From: Arcuatula senhousia
Taxonomy: Eukaryota > Mollusca > Bivalvia > Mytilida > Mytilidae
Reading direction: 5' to 3'
Assembly: GCA_963971305.1 (NCBI GenBank)
Contig: OZ020311.1
Coordinates: 7,998,001-8,062,000 of the forward strand
Length of the DNA: 64,000 bases
This document shows positions 18,701 through 30,000 of the stretch, piece after piece (the stretch's first letter is position 1; the number at the start of each line of letters is the position of its first letter). The notes under the pieces are model-generated. The model made no database searches. It was not told the DNA's origin and saw only the letters and a list, made by a program, of their open reading frames with translations. A program made the position numbers and the translations under genes.

Positions 18701-19854
18701 TAAAAAAAAAATTTGAACACAACTTCCGGCTCCGGACGCGGGCGGGTTTCCGTTAAATGCGGGCGGAAGAAATTTATATTTTTTTCTTAAGGAAACAATT
18801 TCACATGCGGGCGGTCCGACGAACAAGTAATTAATTCGGCGTGGCCTAATTGATGAAATGTATTATTAAACAACAGTTATTTTGAAATCATATTCAGGTA
18901 CCTGTATGAACCCTAATGTGTTGAATCAGATGATGTTTCAATGAGAACTCCTTTCCACATGTCCGACAGATATAAGCTTTTTTAATTGAGTGCATACAAC
19001 CTTGAAAAAATTTCTACAGTGAATGAATTGATGAAATGTATTATTAAAAAAATGTTGTTTTGAAATCATAATTCAGGTACCTGTATGAACTCTAATGTGT
19101 TGAATCAGATGATGTTTCAATGAGAACTCCTTTCCACATGTCTGACAGATATAAGCTTTATCTGGAATGTGTACCTTCATGTGAGTCTACAAAAAAGATT
19201 ATTATGTTATGAGAATATCCGCCTCAATTCCAAAGTTATTGAGGGCAAATAAAATAATTTGAAATACTTAAACTTATCCCAACCCCTTTCCCTTGCAATT
19301 TTTTGTCTCTATTAAAATCATGAAAACCTTTTGAAAAATCTGTAAGCTAAAAGCAGTTTAAGTTTTATCAAATTATCTCCCCCTAGCACAATATTCTTTT
19401 GTTTAGAAAACTTATTTTTGCATTGTTTCATTATTAATTTTTGATTGAAAAATTTATATTGAAATTATACCTGTAAATGATGCTTTAGATTAAATACTTT
19501 ATCACATTCCCCACATTTAAATATTGGTTTTTCTTTTGGTGCTGGCAATCTTCTACCTTTCACTTTCTCATATAGTGGAAAGGCTGAGATGTCAATGAAA
19601 GATTCAAGATTTTCCTCAATTGTCTGTGTGAACTCATTGATACATTTTTCTATGTCCCTCGCTATGACTTCACTTGATTCTGTTGTTGTTGTCGATATTT
19701 GTTCGATACATTGCTGTAGGTCTTCATCTTGGGCTATCAAGATTTCTTGTGGTTCTACATGTGGCAAGACAAGTGCATAAGGGTGCTCTATGTGTTCCAT
19801 GCTGGAAGAAGAATTTCCACTGTCAGGTGCCTCTGCATCCACTAGGGGTTCCAT
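15775..19854 (-). CDS. C2H2 zinc-finger protein, six fingers, acidic C-terminus, 3 coding exons
   Basis: Coding exons in transcript order: 19854-19471, 19186-19081, 16655-15775; frame is kept and the product is 456 residues. Finger 1 is split across the first intron (C114, C117, H130, H134). Fingers 2-5 use C142/C145/H158/H162, C170/C173/H186/H190, C212/C215/H228/H232 and C240/C243/H256/H260. The sixth is a C2HC form (C267, C270, H283, C287). A HTGEKPYKC linker joins fingers 2 and 3. Residues ~290-340 are rich in Asp, Glu and Ser. No SCAN, BTB or KRAB domain is visible, and I do not recognise the orthologue. A nuclear DNA-binding role is the family expectation. The start is uncertain: the exon opens at an acceptor (19876) and its frame is open upstream of M at 19854, so a 5' exon may add residues. 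Confidence 0.85.
17258..18846 (-). mobile_element. PIF/Harbinger-like non-autonomous element, copy 1 (1589 bp), in the zinc-finger gene
   Basis: Ends 'ggccacacagaattaatt' and 'aattaattcggcgtggcc' form an imperfect TIR. The flanking TAA on both sides gives a 3 bp target duplication, fitting the TWA preference of PIF/Harbinger. A second copy in opposite orientation lies at 21567-22823. On the minus strand an open stretch ending at the TAA 18453-18455 (about 41 codons, rich in Lys and Leu) is followed by an untranslated, polyA-like tail, so the element may carry a fragment of a gene. The 77-residue frame at 18214-18447 is in that tail and is conserved in copy 2 only as DNA. Confidence 0.8.
17672..17986. 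mobile_element. Tc1/mariner-like MITE, 315 bp, nested in Harbinger-like copy 1
   Basis: TIRs begin 'caacccgtccgatttaacta' and end with its complement; inverted similarity extends over about 100 bp per arm. TA flanks both sides (17670-17671 and 17987-17988). Copy 2 of the host element (reverse complement near 22413) has the uninterrupted 'caattacaccaaac', an empty site that proves the borders and the TA duplication. Confidence 0.92.
18902..18980 (-). pseudogene. Duplicated fragment of zinc-finger exon 2 with its donor site
   Basis: Nearly identical to the 3' part of the real exon (19081-19160) including 'cag|gtacctg', with two or three substitutions, but lacking the acceptor and first finger cysteines' context. 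Flanking intron text ('ttaattgagtgcatacaacc') is duplicated at about 17213, 18981 and the right copy, so the event was a tandem duplication of ~170 bp later split by the Harbinger-like insertion. Confidence 0.8.
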
Positions 19855-20022
19855 ATCTAAAGTTCTTAATACACTCCTGAAAATGCAAAAATGTTTAAAT
19901 TTAAGATAATTCAAGTCTGAATCTTCTTTAAAATCATATTTTGACATAATGAACAAAAACAAGTGTGTAAGTAAGGGTTTAACGCCCTTTTCGATGCACC
20001 TGGGCAATATATATAGGGCCAT

Positions 20023-20394
20023 CAGTTTTAATTGTGGAGGAAATCAGAGTACCCGGAAGAAACCACCAACCTTGGGTAGGTAACAGAAAAACCTACCGGT
20101 ATTCATATTCAGGTGGGGAAGTCACAGTTTTTGTAAATAACAAGAGGGACTTGAACACCACCAGAGAGTGATCAATAGTGGGAGTCCCCTCTTTACCACC
20201 CTCATGTAACTGACAAACCTAATCACATACAGGTGAGGAAATCCCTTTCTTGTAAATAACAAACGAGATTAAAACACTACCTGGGAGGTGACGGCTGCGG
20301 GCTGGTGAACAATAGTGTGGTTTAAACCAGCACCTTGGTCCAATTGGCCCCAGGTCCCTGTTGGTATAGGATACCAGCACAGTCAAATATACCA
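20023..20394. other. Spacer upstream of zinc-finger coding start
   Basis: Contains two diverged copies of a ~100 bp phrase ('acaggtgaggaaatcc', 'taaataacaa', 'aacaccacc...') at about 20110 and 20230. No exon supported on either strand. Confidence 0.4.
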
Positions 20395-20712
20395 AATAGT
20401 CTTTAGCTAGACCGAATTTTTCTGTCGTTTTGGGGCTCTTTCATCATTTTTGCTATTTTCTGAGCCCCAAAACTATGAACATCAGAAAATAGCAAAAATG
20501 ATAAAAGAGCCCCAAAACGACAGAAAAATCAGGTCTAGCTAAAGACTATTTTTCTGTCGTTTTGGGGCTCTTTTATCATTTTTGCTATTTTCTTATGCCC
20601 ATAGTCTATGGGGCATCAGTAAATAGCAAAAATGATAAGAGATTTTCTGTCGTTTTGGGGCTCAGAAAATAGCAAAAATGATAAAAGATTTTCTGTCGTT
20701 TTGGATGAAAAA
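20395..20712. mobile_element. Compound foldback (hairpin) element
   Basis: 20395-20552 is an almost perfect palindrome with ~75 bp arms: 'aaatagtctttagctagacc' at one end and its complement at the other. It is followed by further alternating blocks of 'tttctgtcgttttggggctc' and 'agaaaatagcaaaaatgat' in both orientations up to 20712. No coding capacity. Cruciform or snapback formation is expected. Confidence 0.85.
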
Positions 20713-21299
20713 TTTGGTCTAGTATTTAGCTTAATTAATTTATTTTGGGGTTATTTTTCAGTCTATAAAACATTGTGATACTTTACTCGTTTTCTTTTGA
20801 GCATCCTATCGTCTTTATAAGCTCCCGCAGAGCGGGAGCTAAATTGACTGAGTATGATGCCTTAAACCGGAAGACGTATAAGCTAGTCAGAAATCCGCAC
20901 CCAATAACACGGAATGCAAGATTAAATTCCATTTTTGAAATTTTAAATTTAAAAAATAATAAACATAGTTATTGTATTAATATAAATTATTTCAAGTATT
21001 TCCAGCTATGAAATGTTTTAAATGTAAAGAATTTAAATAAAAAAAAAATAGGACTTCAGGCATATTGTCTATTCTATCACCAGGGGTCGCGTCCATCAAA
21101 ACAAAATGACAGAAACGCGGGAACATGTCATTCTAATTTTCGCGAAACAAGACCCCCCCCCAAAAGCGGTGCATTGTCAGCCAAACAAATGAATTGAATA
21201 CTTCAGCGGACAAATTTCATTTCCAGTAGCCATTATATTTACTTTGTCCTCAGTAAACAAATTTCTCTCTAATCGGCTTTGCACTCGAAAATGAAAGTA

Positions 21300-21545
21300 G
21301 AAATATTACGCTCCCGAAGGGAGCGATAATGGTAGAAATGTCAATATTTTAGTTGTACTATGGGCTGAATTTTCCTTCAACGTCCGGCAAATCACGCTCG
21401 TTTTCCCGAAATTTCAGCGTCATTTTAACGCTTTTTGCTTTGAAAATTTCGAACGTCATCAAACGCATGTGTGACCCACGAGAAAAGCTAGTTTGTTTTT
21501 ATTTTCGAATATATTTTTTAGAATAAATATCGCATTATAAACATT
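21300..21545 (+). repeat. Interspersed element copy 2, left part
   Basis: Same family as 5055-5400 and 27580-27865. It is interrupted by the second Harbinger-like element and resumes at 22827-22890 ('ttcgggagcgtcataggtt...aacctatctcatatta'), so it is older than that insertion. Confidence 0.65.
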
Positions 21546-21566
21546 TGCAACAATTATCAATGCTTA

Positions 21567-22823
21567 GGCCACGCCGAATTAATTACTTGTTCGTCGGACC
21601 GCCCGCATGTGAAATTGTTTCCCTAAGAAAAAAATATAAATTTCTTCCGCCCGCATTTACCGGAAACCCGCCCGCGTCCGGAGCCGGAAGTTGTGTTCAA
21701 AATTTTTGTTTATCTCCGCCTTTGAAAATATTTGTTTTTGCAAAAGTAAACACCCAAAAAAATTGCCGATTTTCAACCATGTATTCTTATAAACTTGACT
21801 ATGTTTTGTCTAATCGCTTGCTAGTTAAGTTAAGTGCTCCAATATTGGAGAAACATTGGGATAAAAGACGTTTTACTTAAACTGTTGAAACTACGTTTCA
21901 TTCCCCTCAAACAAAACACTCCGATGAAAACAATGAAATCTGTTGCCACAAAGTAAAAGTATTGTTAAAAAATACGGCGATTGCATGTCAAATGGAAGAC
22001 TCTTACATTGATTTATTTAAATACATTCATAACATTCAAAGAATGCCATATACGATGTATAGTCGACCCCTTTTATTGATAGATTCAAGTTCCTGTGGTA
22101 TTTTTCCTCAGATGACCTCAGTTAGTACATGTAAAAACAACATGGTTCAAATTGAAAACATTAAGGAAAATCCCTAACTTATGTGTAAGGACAGTAATGG
22201 GATATTAATGACATCATCTATGAACATACAATTCACCATTGACCAAGGATTGTTTTGTAATATTTTTTAAATAAATATTTACAAATTGTTATTGTTGCTT
22301 TATGTTTTTTTTTTGTGAATAAAGATAGGAAGTTGTTTTTCTTGTTAATATTTTATCTTAAAATTATGCTTTGCCAGGAAGATTTTGGGACATAGTCATA
22401 CTTGTTTGGTGTAATTGACTTTCTCTTGGTCTGCTTGTGGCTATTGATAGAAAGCCAAGACAGAAACTCTTCAGAGAAAAAAAAAACAACTAAAGACAAC
22501 TATTTCCTGCTTAAATAATATATAAATCAATTGGAAAAGCCATAAACCACTGAGAACAAGCAATTTTTATACTTTAAATAGAAGTTTTTTAATATTTCAC
22601 CTATTTTCTTCAAAAATAAAAATAATCGCTCGCTCGCCTCACTTTTACATTAAAAAACAGAAAAAAAACTTTTTAAAAATTTAAAAACAACTCGCTCGCC
22701 TAAAAAAAAATCAGTCGCTCCTAAAAATCAGATTTTCAGAAAAAAAATTAATAAAAATAATTTCGCTCGCTCGCTCCTTTTTTTAAAAGTCAAAATCCAA
22801 AAAGAAATTAATTCTGTGTGGCC
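21567..22823 (+). mobile_element. PIF/Harbinger-like element, copy 2 (1257 bp), inverted relative to copy 1
   Basis: TIR 'ggccacgccgaattaatt' at the left and its near-complement at the right, flanked by TTA on both sides (TWA-type duplication). It lacks the nested 315 bp element found in copy 1, and otherwise matches along its length, including 'gcgagcgagc'-type tracts at one end. Open frames at 21545-21880 and 21962-22177 correspond to sequence also present in copy 1, with frameshifts between copies, so no intact protein is claimed. Confidence 0.82.
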
Positions 22824-23020
22824 TTATAAAATAATTTTAGATACGTTTTAACTTCGGGAGCGTCATAGGTTAAAAACCTATCTCATATTATTTAAAGGAT
22901 GCGTTCTGCGAGGTCCGCGTCCGAGGCAATTCACTTCCTTGTTCTGTTTGCAGGTTCGTTCTTTTTTCAAAATTATGGGTATGAGGCACCATATATATAG
23001 AATAGAATAGAATAGAATAG

Positions 23021-23192
23021 CAGGGATTGGGAAGCTTTTTTTACAAAGGGGCCATTTACCACTTTTTTCATGATAATTCAAAATTTGAAGGGGCCATTCT
23101 TTAACAATCTATATAAAATTTTAAATTTGGAAGGGGCCATTTTTCTCATTAATGGGCATATGGCCCATGGCCCCCTACCTTCCCAACCCCTG
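23021..23192. mobile_element. 172 bp MITE inserted in the LINE tail
   Basis: 'cagggattgggaag' at the left and 'cttcccaacccctg' at the right are inverted and separated by 'aggggccat' units. The (GAATA)n tail of the LINE continues on both sides, so this insertion is younger than the LINE. Confidence 0.7.
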
Positions 23193-23390
23193 GAATAGAA
23201 TAGAATATATTTTATTGTCCAATCAAGGGCCCCTAAGGGCAGCATGAGCAACAAATAAACAAATATAAGAAAAAAGATAATGATTAAGTTACATGTAATA
23301 CATATAGATATCTTACAGACATTACAGAATATAAAACAGAACAATGTAGCGCACATATTCACATATTATATTTAACCAATGGTAAACATG

Positions 23391-24116
23391 TTAAAGATGG
23401 TCATTAATAAATTTTCCAACTGCATTAAGAATTTTAGTATTTTCAGAAATAAGTAAATAGTTAAATTTTTGTTCATCATTAAGATATGTAAAGTTAATAA
23501 TTTCTTTTCCAATAAATTCAAATAAGGTAAATCTTTGCTGGTGATATTTATGACATTTAATCAAAAAATGAATTTCATCTTCAATTTCACCAGAAGTACA
23601 TTTATTACAGTAACGTTCATTTCTATCTATTTTAACATATCTTCCAACTTCAATCATCAATTTATGAGCAGATATTCTGAGTTTACATATGGATTTTCTA
23701 TATTCAAACTTTGTAATTTCTGATAAATAGTTTTCAAATCCAAAATGTTGTTTTAATTTAAAATATGTACATAATTTTCCTTCTTTTAGACTAGATTTAG
23801 TTTTGTACCATAATTTTGTATATATTTCAGCTAGTTTGTTCTTAAGAAAATTCTTAAATTTATATATCCCAAAGTTCTTACTACAGTTATTTATATTTAA
23901 AAATTCTAGAACTTTATTTACCATTGAATACCATGATTGTTTGTTGTTTTCATGGAGTGATATACTACAAGAATAAGCATCTTTAAGTAATGGAAAAGTG
24001 TTGTCAAGATTTTCTAGTCTATACCAATAACTTATCAAATATTTTAAAATATCAAAATGCAATGGAAACCTTCCTAATTCAGATAAAACAGCAAAATTAA
24101 CACTCTTTTTGTGCAC
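23391..24116 (-). pseudogene. LINE C-terminal fragment, frameshifted from the main ORF
   Basis: 241 codons continuing the retrotransposon protein after the RT domain. The upstream ORF stops at 24168 in a T-run (minus-strand ...gatgatttttttaaaa), and this frame picks up just after it, which suggests a slippage frameshift in the homopolymer. Contains a zinc-binding-like CNKC-x12-H-x4-C arrangement common at LINE C-termini. Confidence 0.8.
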
Positions 24117-24167
24117 TCCAAGTACCCATTTAGAAAATTTGAGGTGAAGTTTCTCACATTGTAAATT

Positions 24168-26792
24168 TTAAAAAAAATCGTCTGGATTAAATGAATTATT
24201 ACTAAGTTTTTTAAATGAGACATTATAGCTGCCCCATACTTCAGAGTTATATAGTAAAATAGGCTTGATAGTATGATCAAAAAGGTGCATACATGTTTTG
24301 ACAGAAGGTCCTATACCAAGTAGGTCCTTTTTCAATTTATAAAATGCTTTCAATGATTTGTTATACAACTCATTTTTTGACACATTAAAGTTACCGGATG
24401 CAGAAAAATGTGTGCCTAAATATTTATAAGACGTTACACACTCAATCTCTTTTTTACTAAAGAGTATGTTTGTTTTAATTTTCTTCCCAGACTTGTTAAA
24501 TATCATAACTTTTGTTTTTTTGATATTTACTTTCAGGCACCATTTTTTAGTGTATTCCTCTAACCTATCTAATCTTTGTTGTAAGCCTTTTGCTGTTGAG
24601 GATATAAGAACAAGATCATCTGCATACATTAAACAGTTTAAATATTCAGACTCTAATGATACAGTATCTTCACAATTAGCAAGACTTGATGGAAAGTCAT
24701 TTATGAAAATTTTAAATAATGAGGGACTTAAGTTGTCCCCTTGTCGAACTCCAAGATTGATTTGAATCGGATTTGTGAGAAAATTACCTATTTTTATTCT
24801 AGCTATGGAGTGTTCATACATATTATTAATCAAGTTATAAAACATAGTACCAACATTTAAATTGAGCAATTTGATTTTCATACCACAATGTATAACACTG
24901 TCAAAGGCTTTGTGAAAATCCACAAAGCATACATACAGTTTACCATTATTAACATTACAATATTTATCAATAAGAGTTTTTAAAATAAATATATGGTCAG
25001 AAGTGCGAGCGTTTTTTGTAAAACCAATCTGAGAATCATGAATAAGCTTATATTTATTCAGAAAACAATCTAATCTGTTATTTAAAATATTGTTAAGTAA
25101 TTTACCAACACAACTAGATACTGTTATACCCCTGTAGTTTGAAGGGTTATTGGGATCATCTGCTTTGTAAATAGGTGTAATATAGCCATTAGCCCAAATT
25201 TGGGGATAAACACTGTTTGAAAGACAGAGGTTAAAGAGTTTGTTAAGACAAGGAATTATGTGGTTTTGACTATTTTTTAACATTTCATTAGAAACTAGAT
25301 CAGGACCTGTAGATTTGCCAAGTTTTAGTTTACTTATGGCCTGTGAGATTTCTTTATCTGTAATTTTAAAATCAAGCTCATTAAAATTTATTACTTTCTC
25401 TTTCTCTTTAAGAATTTCCTCCAAATCACATAATCTTTTTTGAAAAGAATTATCAACAGCTGAATGAAGATTATGAAAGTGGTTCATCCATGTATTCCCA
25501 TCAATTTGAGAAGTTTGTTCCTTTATTGTTGATCCTTTAATATCATTTATTAGTTGCCAATAATCTTTAGGATTCTCAGTTCTCAGCATATCTAATTTAT
25601 TCAGCATAGTATTCATGAATGTTTTATATTTAGCTTTTCTTGTTTTATTGTATATTCTATAATTTTTATAATATTTTCCTTTTATGAAAGGATCCTTAGG
25701 AAATTTTGCATACAGTTTACCTAACGTTATTAAATTTGCTCTCATCTTAAACAAGTCATTATCAAACCAATTGTTTTTCTTTTTCTTGTGTTTTCTTGAT
25801 CTATTCAAATACTCTTTTTTGTGTTTAGGTCTTACTAATGAAATATCAGCTGTGCTTAATAAAATGTCTGTAAAATCTTGTGCTTTTTCATTTATTTTCT
25901 CTGATGAAGTACCCTTATTTTCATTAAGAAAACATTTCATTTTTTCTTGGATTTCAGGGGATGCAAGAGCTTCTTGAAACTTGGTAGATGAGTTTGCATT
26001 CCATTTATAGTTTTTTGGCATCAAAGTCCCTGAGCAATCTTTATTTAATGAGTTTAATGTAAATTTAGCCAATATTTCAAAAGAAATTTTGCAATGACAG
26101 TCAGACATAGTTGGTAAAAAATCTGATACATGAAAGTATAAAATTTGTTCTACTAATTCTTCATCTACAATTAAATAATCTACTACACTTTGTCCATGTA
26201 CATTATAACAAGTATATTGACCATGTAAATCACCAAGTTTTCTGCCATTTACAATGCGCATATGATTACTGATACAAATATCTATGATTTCTTTTCCCCT
26301 TTCATCAAGATCTTGATCCATGCTTTTTCTACATATAATTTTGTTATCTGGTTTGTATGAATCAAACAAAGGAAGATAATTTGAACTGTCATTAGCTATA
26401 AAGTCGTGCTGATCTGATGTTCGAGCATTTAGATCTCCAAAAATGCACACGTCGCCTTTTTGCTTAAATTTTATAATATCTTTTTCTATAAATTCAACTA
26501 TATCATAGTTTATTTTCTTATAATAAGATGAGTTTTGGGGTGGTATATAAGCAGCACATAAATAAAGGTCATTTTTTAAGTTAAAATACTCTTTCTCAAA
26601 CATTATCCATTGGTAATCTTTTTGTGCATTCTGTAAAATTTTAATATGATTCTTAAGATTATTTTTTCTAAAAATTCCAAGTCCACCATAATATCTTCCA
26701 TTGTTTGATATATCTCTACAAACTGGAAAATAATTAAAACCTTCAATACATAGTGTACTATTGTAACCTACATGTGTTTCTGTAAATATCAA
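24168..26792 (-). pseudogene. LINE endonuclease/reverse transcriptase ORF (truncated)
   Basis: 874 codons. Endonuclease: residues 1-~245, lacking the first β-strands and catalytic residues near the N-terminus because the element is truncated. Linker to ~480. RT: from ~485 (KLKLGKSTGPDLVSNEML) through FVDFHKAFDSV, GVRQGDNLSPSLF and YADDLVL. The frame is open throughout this span, so the copy is fairly young, but it cannot make a complete protein. Confidence 0.88.
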
Positions 26793-26989
26793 AACATCAT
26801 ATTCTTGAATTATATATATATAAGAAAGTTACTTTATCTGCGGGAGCTTATCAGGTTTAACCTGTATCATATTAAAAGTAAAAAGGAGGCTTAATCCGAG
26901 CTAAACCTACAAATATTCATATCATGAGATTTGTCTGCAAAATCCAATACCGGAAACAGGTGGAGGTTGGTAGTTCGTCACAAATGCGG

Positions 26990-27065
26990 ACCAACTACGA
27001 TTACGATTACAACTTCCGTCAACTTCCTTTTCACGTGTGTGCCGAAGAAATAACAACACACAACC
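26990..27065 (+). promoter_or_regulatory. Putative GTPBP4 proximal promoter with CACGTG E-box
   Basis: A canonical E-box CACGTG at 27032-27037 lies 29 bp before the start codon, and ETS-like 'acttcc' occurs at about 27012 and 27022. E-boxes near the start are common in ribosome-biogenesis genes, which suggests MYC/MAX-type control; that is inference. No TATA box seen. Confidence 0.45.
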
Positions 27066-30000
27066 ATGGCACACTATAATTTTAAGAAGATCACCGTTGT
27101 TCCACCATCAAAGGTTAAGAAAAACGTTTATAATGACATTCATATCTTAACAATGAAAAATAATACTGCTAGATTATGTATTTGTTGTGAAATTACAGGT
27201 TCTTTAAAACATTACACAACCCATGATCATTAATGACTTTATCCCTTTAGTTTACACTAAGAACATACAAATTTGACAGTTCTGGGATATCCATTACGTC
27301 ACCCCTCCCCAAAGCACTCTCATGACATAGATAAATTTTCAAGATGAGCTAAATTACCATATTTTGTTCGGTATGGCTATGCTGTGTGTGGTACAGTCAA
27401 ATCCAGATCACACTTGTGACAAGCAAGCTGGTTACCAAATGAGCTTAAGATTTAAACCTCTATCCGAGTCATTAACTTATAGCTTCATAGTGCCTACTGA
27501 AGTGCAGATAATTCTATTAGACCTTCCCTTATCCGGGCCTTTTTGTGATCTTGTATTTGGAGATCTGTACAACCAATTAATATGCTCTCAAAGGGAGTGA
27601 TAATGGTAGAAATGTCAATATTTCAGTTGTACAAACTATGAGCTGAATTTTCCTTAAACGTCCGGTTTAGCATGCATGCTTGTTTTCCCGATCTTTAGGC
27701 GTCTTTTTAACACTTTTTCTTTGAAAGTTCTAGACGTCTTTCAACGCAAGCATAACCCACAAGAAAAGCTAGCTTGTTTTTATTTTCTAACCCCCCAAAA
27801 AATTAACAAAATAATTGAAACTTCGGAAGTGTCACAGGTTTAACCTGCTTCATATTACATGTATCTACAAATACAACATGATTAGAGCTCAAAAGTGACA
27901 AGACTTCCCCTTTTCAAGAGTCTTCATACATGTATCTCAATGAATGACTCTTAAATAACATTTAATTGAAACTAGCTCTCATAACCCAATGGTTTTTAGT
28001 TAAGCATTTAATTAGCCAGAAAACATTATCCTCAACATCACCTTTAACCTTGAATGGACTGGTGGCAATTTCATTTTCAAAGCAATAGGGCCAAGACTTT
28101 TTGGGAATTTTCCATAAAGTTCATTAAATGATATTGAAGGTCTTGTATCTTGAACCAGTGCTAATTTGGACCCCAGCCTTTATTTCATTGAGATACTATA
28201 AATAATAAAAGTAAAAATTGTCTGATCTATTATTTAAGAGTTCCCCTACCTGTTTGTTACTCGGGTACTTATATCCAATTATAGAATATTATTTTGTACT
28301 TACATGTACAGGACTTCATTGACATTGTGTTATACTCAAGTTATTATATCCAATAATAGAATATTATTTTGTACTTGCAGGACTTCATTGACATTGTGTT
28401 ATACTCAAGTTATTATATCCAATAATAGAATATTATTTTGTACTTACAGGACTTCATTGACATTGTGTTATACTCAAGTTATTATATCCAATAATAGAAT
28501 ATTATTTTGTACTTACAGGACTTCATTGATATTGTGTTATCAAAAACACAGAGAAAGACTCCAACAGTGATACACAAACAGTACAAGATCAGCCGAATCA
28601 GACATTTTTACATGAGAAAAGTCAAATTTGCACAACAGACATTTCATGATAAATTGACGTCCATTCTAACAGACTTCCCTAAACTTGAGGTAAGTGTAAT
28701 ATCCATCCCCGTACTTGAGGTGTATGCTCTTTTATATTTTTATGATGGTATACTTGTACACGAGATAGCTTTCATATTTGAATCTCCCTTCCATTGACCT
28801 TCTACTTAATTTTTTTTTGAATTGCTGTTTGTTTATGTTTGTTGTGTCGCGTACACTTATTCCACATCTCAATATCCTATAAGCAATGAGAATTTAATAT
28901 TTAGTTACTGTCTAAGTTAACCATATGCATATGATTTCTGAAAAAAAAGGTACATAACTTTTATTTTCTGCCAACTTTGTTTAAGAACACCAAGTTTATT
29001 TGGTGAACATATGTACTGTGGTTTCATTATTTTTTGTGTGGTACATGACTGTATCAATTTTCATGGTTTTCGTTTTTGTGAGTGGGGCTAATCTACAAAA
29101 TTTGGGTCCCCATGAAAAGGAAATTTAACAATTTAAGCACCCACTTACAGTTATTTTTCAGTAATCTATAAAAACTGGTACCATAGTTTTCAGGGATGGT
29201 TCAACCATGTAACAGATTTTTATTTAAATTCAAGTTTACTATTCATTCACATTGTCTGGAACTATGTTTTAATATTTATTCATATGAGACAATCAAAGCA
29301 GGGCTTTCACTTATTACAGTTTAAGACTACAAAACAAATTTATGTCAACTTGATCTTTTGTTTTACAACATATACATAATGATAGACATAGAAGAAACAT
29401 TAAATGATTAAATTCACTTAATAACTTTCTTCTTTATAGGAAGTGCATCCATTCTATGCTGATCTCATGAATGTTTTGTATGATAAAGATCATTACAAGT
29501 TAGCCTTGGGTCAAATCAACACTGCTAGACATCTTGTAGACAAGTAAGTTTTAATTCACAAAAGACATCATGAACCTTGGTGTGAGTAGTCATAATCACC
29601 CCTGAGTTTTCATTCAATAATGGAACATTCTATCATTAAAACAGTTGATCCGCCCCGAATTTTCACTCAATAATGGAACATTCTATCATTTTAACAGTTA
29701 ATCCACCCTGAGTTTCATTCAATAATGGAACATTCTATCTTACAAACAGCTAATCACCCCTGAGTTTTCATTCTTTATTATACCCCCCGCAAACATATAC
29801 CCCCCGCAAACAAAGTTTGGGGGGGTATATAGGAAACACCCTGTCTGTCTGTCTGTCCGTCTGTCCGTCCGTCTGTCCACATAACTTGTAAGCGCTTCTC
29901 CTCCTAAACCGCTTGAAGGATTTTGCTGAAACTTAACATGGTGGAAGTACATCATATGTAGATGTGCATGAAGAATTTTCATTGCACTCTGACATCATTC

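Larger units (their letters stand above)
23000..26820 (-). mobile_element. 5'-truncated LINE (non-LTR retrotransposon) with endonuclease and reverse transcriptase
   Basis: Minus-strand coding is in two frames: 26792-24168 (874 codons) and 24116-23391 (241 codons). The first opens inside an apurinic-type endonuclease (FTETH, later GDLNARTSD and SDCH) and continues into a reverse transcriptase with a YADDLVLIS active site. The second holds a C-terminal Cys/His region (CNKC...HFLIKCHKYH). The 3' end is a (GAATA)n tail; (TA)-rich text at both flanks may be the target duplication. The 5' end of the element is missing, so this is a dead copy. Clade not assigned. Confidence 0.9.

Noticed and set aside
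21962..22177. Protein gene shared with 18214-18447
   Set aside because: Similarity is at DNA level between two element copies; the frames differ by indels and lie in the non-coding tail.
28304..28570. 88-residue protein with internal repeats
   Set aside because: It is the wrong frame through the 69 bp acceptor duplications.
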